Shown: positions 63,835 through 64,000 of the stretch, one piece after another
Numbering within the stretch: position 1 is the first letter of the stretch
How the letters are laid out: each line of letters starts with the position of its first letter
Assembly (NCBI GenBank): GCA_036852015.1
Contig: JAANDG010000635.1
Coordinates: 17,820-81,819 of the forward strand
DNA from: Pelodera strongyloides
Lineage: Eukaryota > Nematoda > Chromadorea > Rhabditida > Rhabditidae
Reading direction: 5' to 3'
DNA: 64,000 bases
Made by a program: the position numbers and the translations under genes
The notes under the pieces: model-generated
The model's input: only the letters and a program-made list of their open reading frames with translations
Told to the model about the DNA's origin: nothing
Database searches by the model: none

Positions 63835-64000
63835 CTCAAAACGTAAGATTAGAATCATCCGCAGTGAAATCAACCCTGCGTATTTACCACGTGTCCGAAC
63901 TTCAAGGACTCGGTTTGAAATTAACGAAATTTCCACCTTTTACATCGGGTAGCTAAGTATAATAAGTGCGGTACTTGATAAAGTAAGTACAATCGAAGAA

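Overview
The window is nuclear DNA from a nematode. The sequence is AT-rich, genes are split into many short exons by small introns with TTTCAG or TTTAG acceptors, and several start codons follow directly on acceptor-like sites, as expected for spliced-leader trans-splicing. The clearest marker is an FGF receptor with the EGL-15-type insert between its first two Ig domains, a nematode trait. Nothing bacterial, viral or CRISPR-like was seen. All exon models were built by eye from splice signals, open frames and phase agreement.

Layout. (1) About 1.9-15 kb: a decayed multi-exon locus on the minus strand, duplicated in tandem (two units of roughly 6-7 kb, some exons in three or four copies), family unknown. 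(2) 15-19.3 kb: mostly intergenic, with a 19-bp perfect hairpin, tRNA-Asp(GUC), and a segment bounded by inverted GC-rich repeats that holds two coding-like exons. (3) 19.6-27.7 kb: a plus-strand tandem array in which broken gene copies alternate with nine copies of a roughly 106-112-nt sequence that folds into one long stem with compensatory base changes. I do not recognise this RNA-like family and regard it as the most interesting part of the window. (4) 28.96-38.92 kb, minus: a complete FGF receptor gene (egl-15 orthologue) of about 31 coding exons, with two phase-compatible, apparently mutually exclusive insert exons preceded by a GC donor. (5) 39-45.2 kb: intergenic. (6) 45.2-50.75 kb, plus: an SLC26/SulP anion transporter, 18 exons, 737 aa. 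(7) 52.07-54.67 kb, plus: an SLC2-type sugar-porter (MFS) protein, 12 exons, 465 aa. (8) 56.8-58.9 kb, plus: a secreted protein of unknown family, 9 exons, 373 aa. (9) 60.9 kb: tRNA-His(GUG). (10) 62.4 kb to the right edge, minus: the C-terminal part of a DOT1-type histone H3K79 methyltransferase.

The intact genes are unrelated in function: growth-factor signalling, anion transport, sugar transport, a secreted protein and chromatin modification. Their spacing does not suggest operons. The two transporters lie head-to-tail about 1.3 kb apart, which is far for a nematode operon. The tandem regions look like recent local duplication followed by decay, while the structured element in region 3 has kept its pairing although its sequence has diverged.
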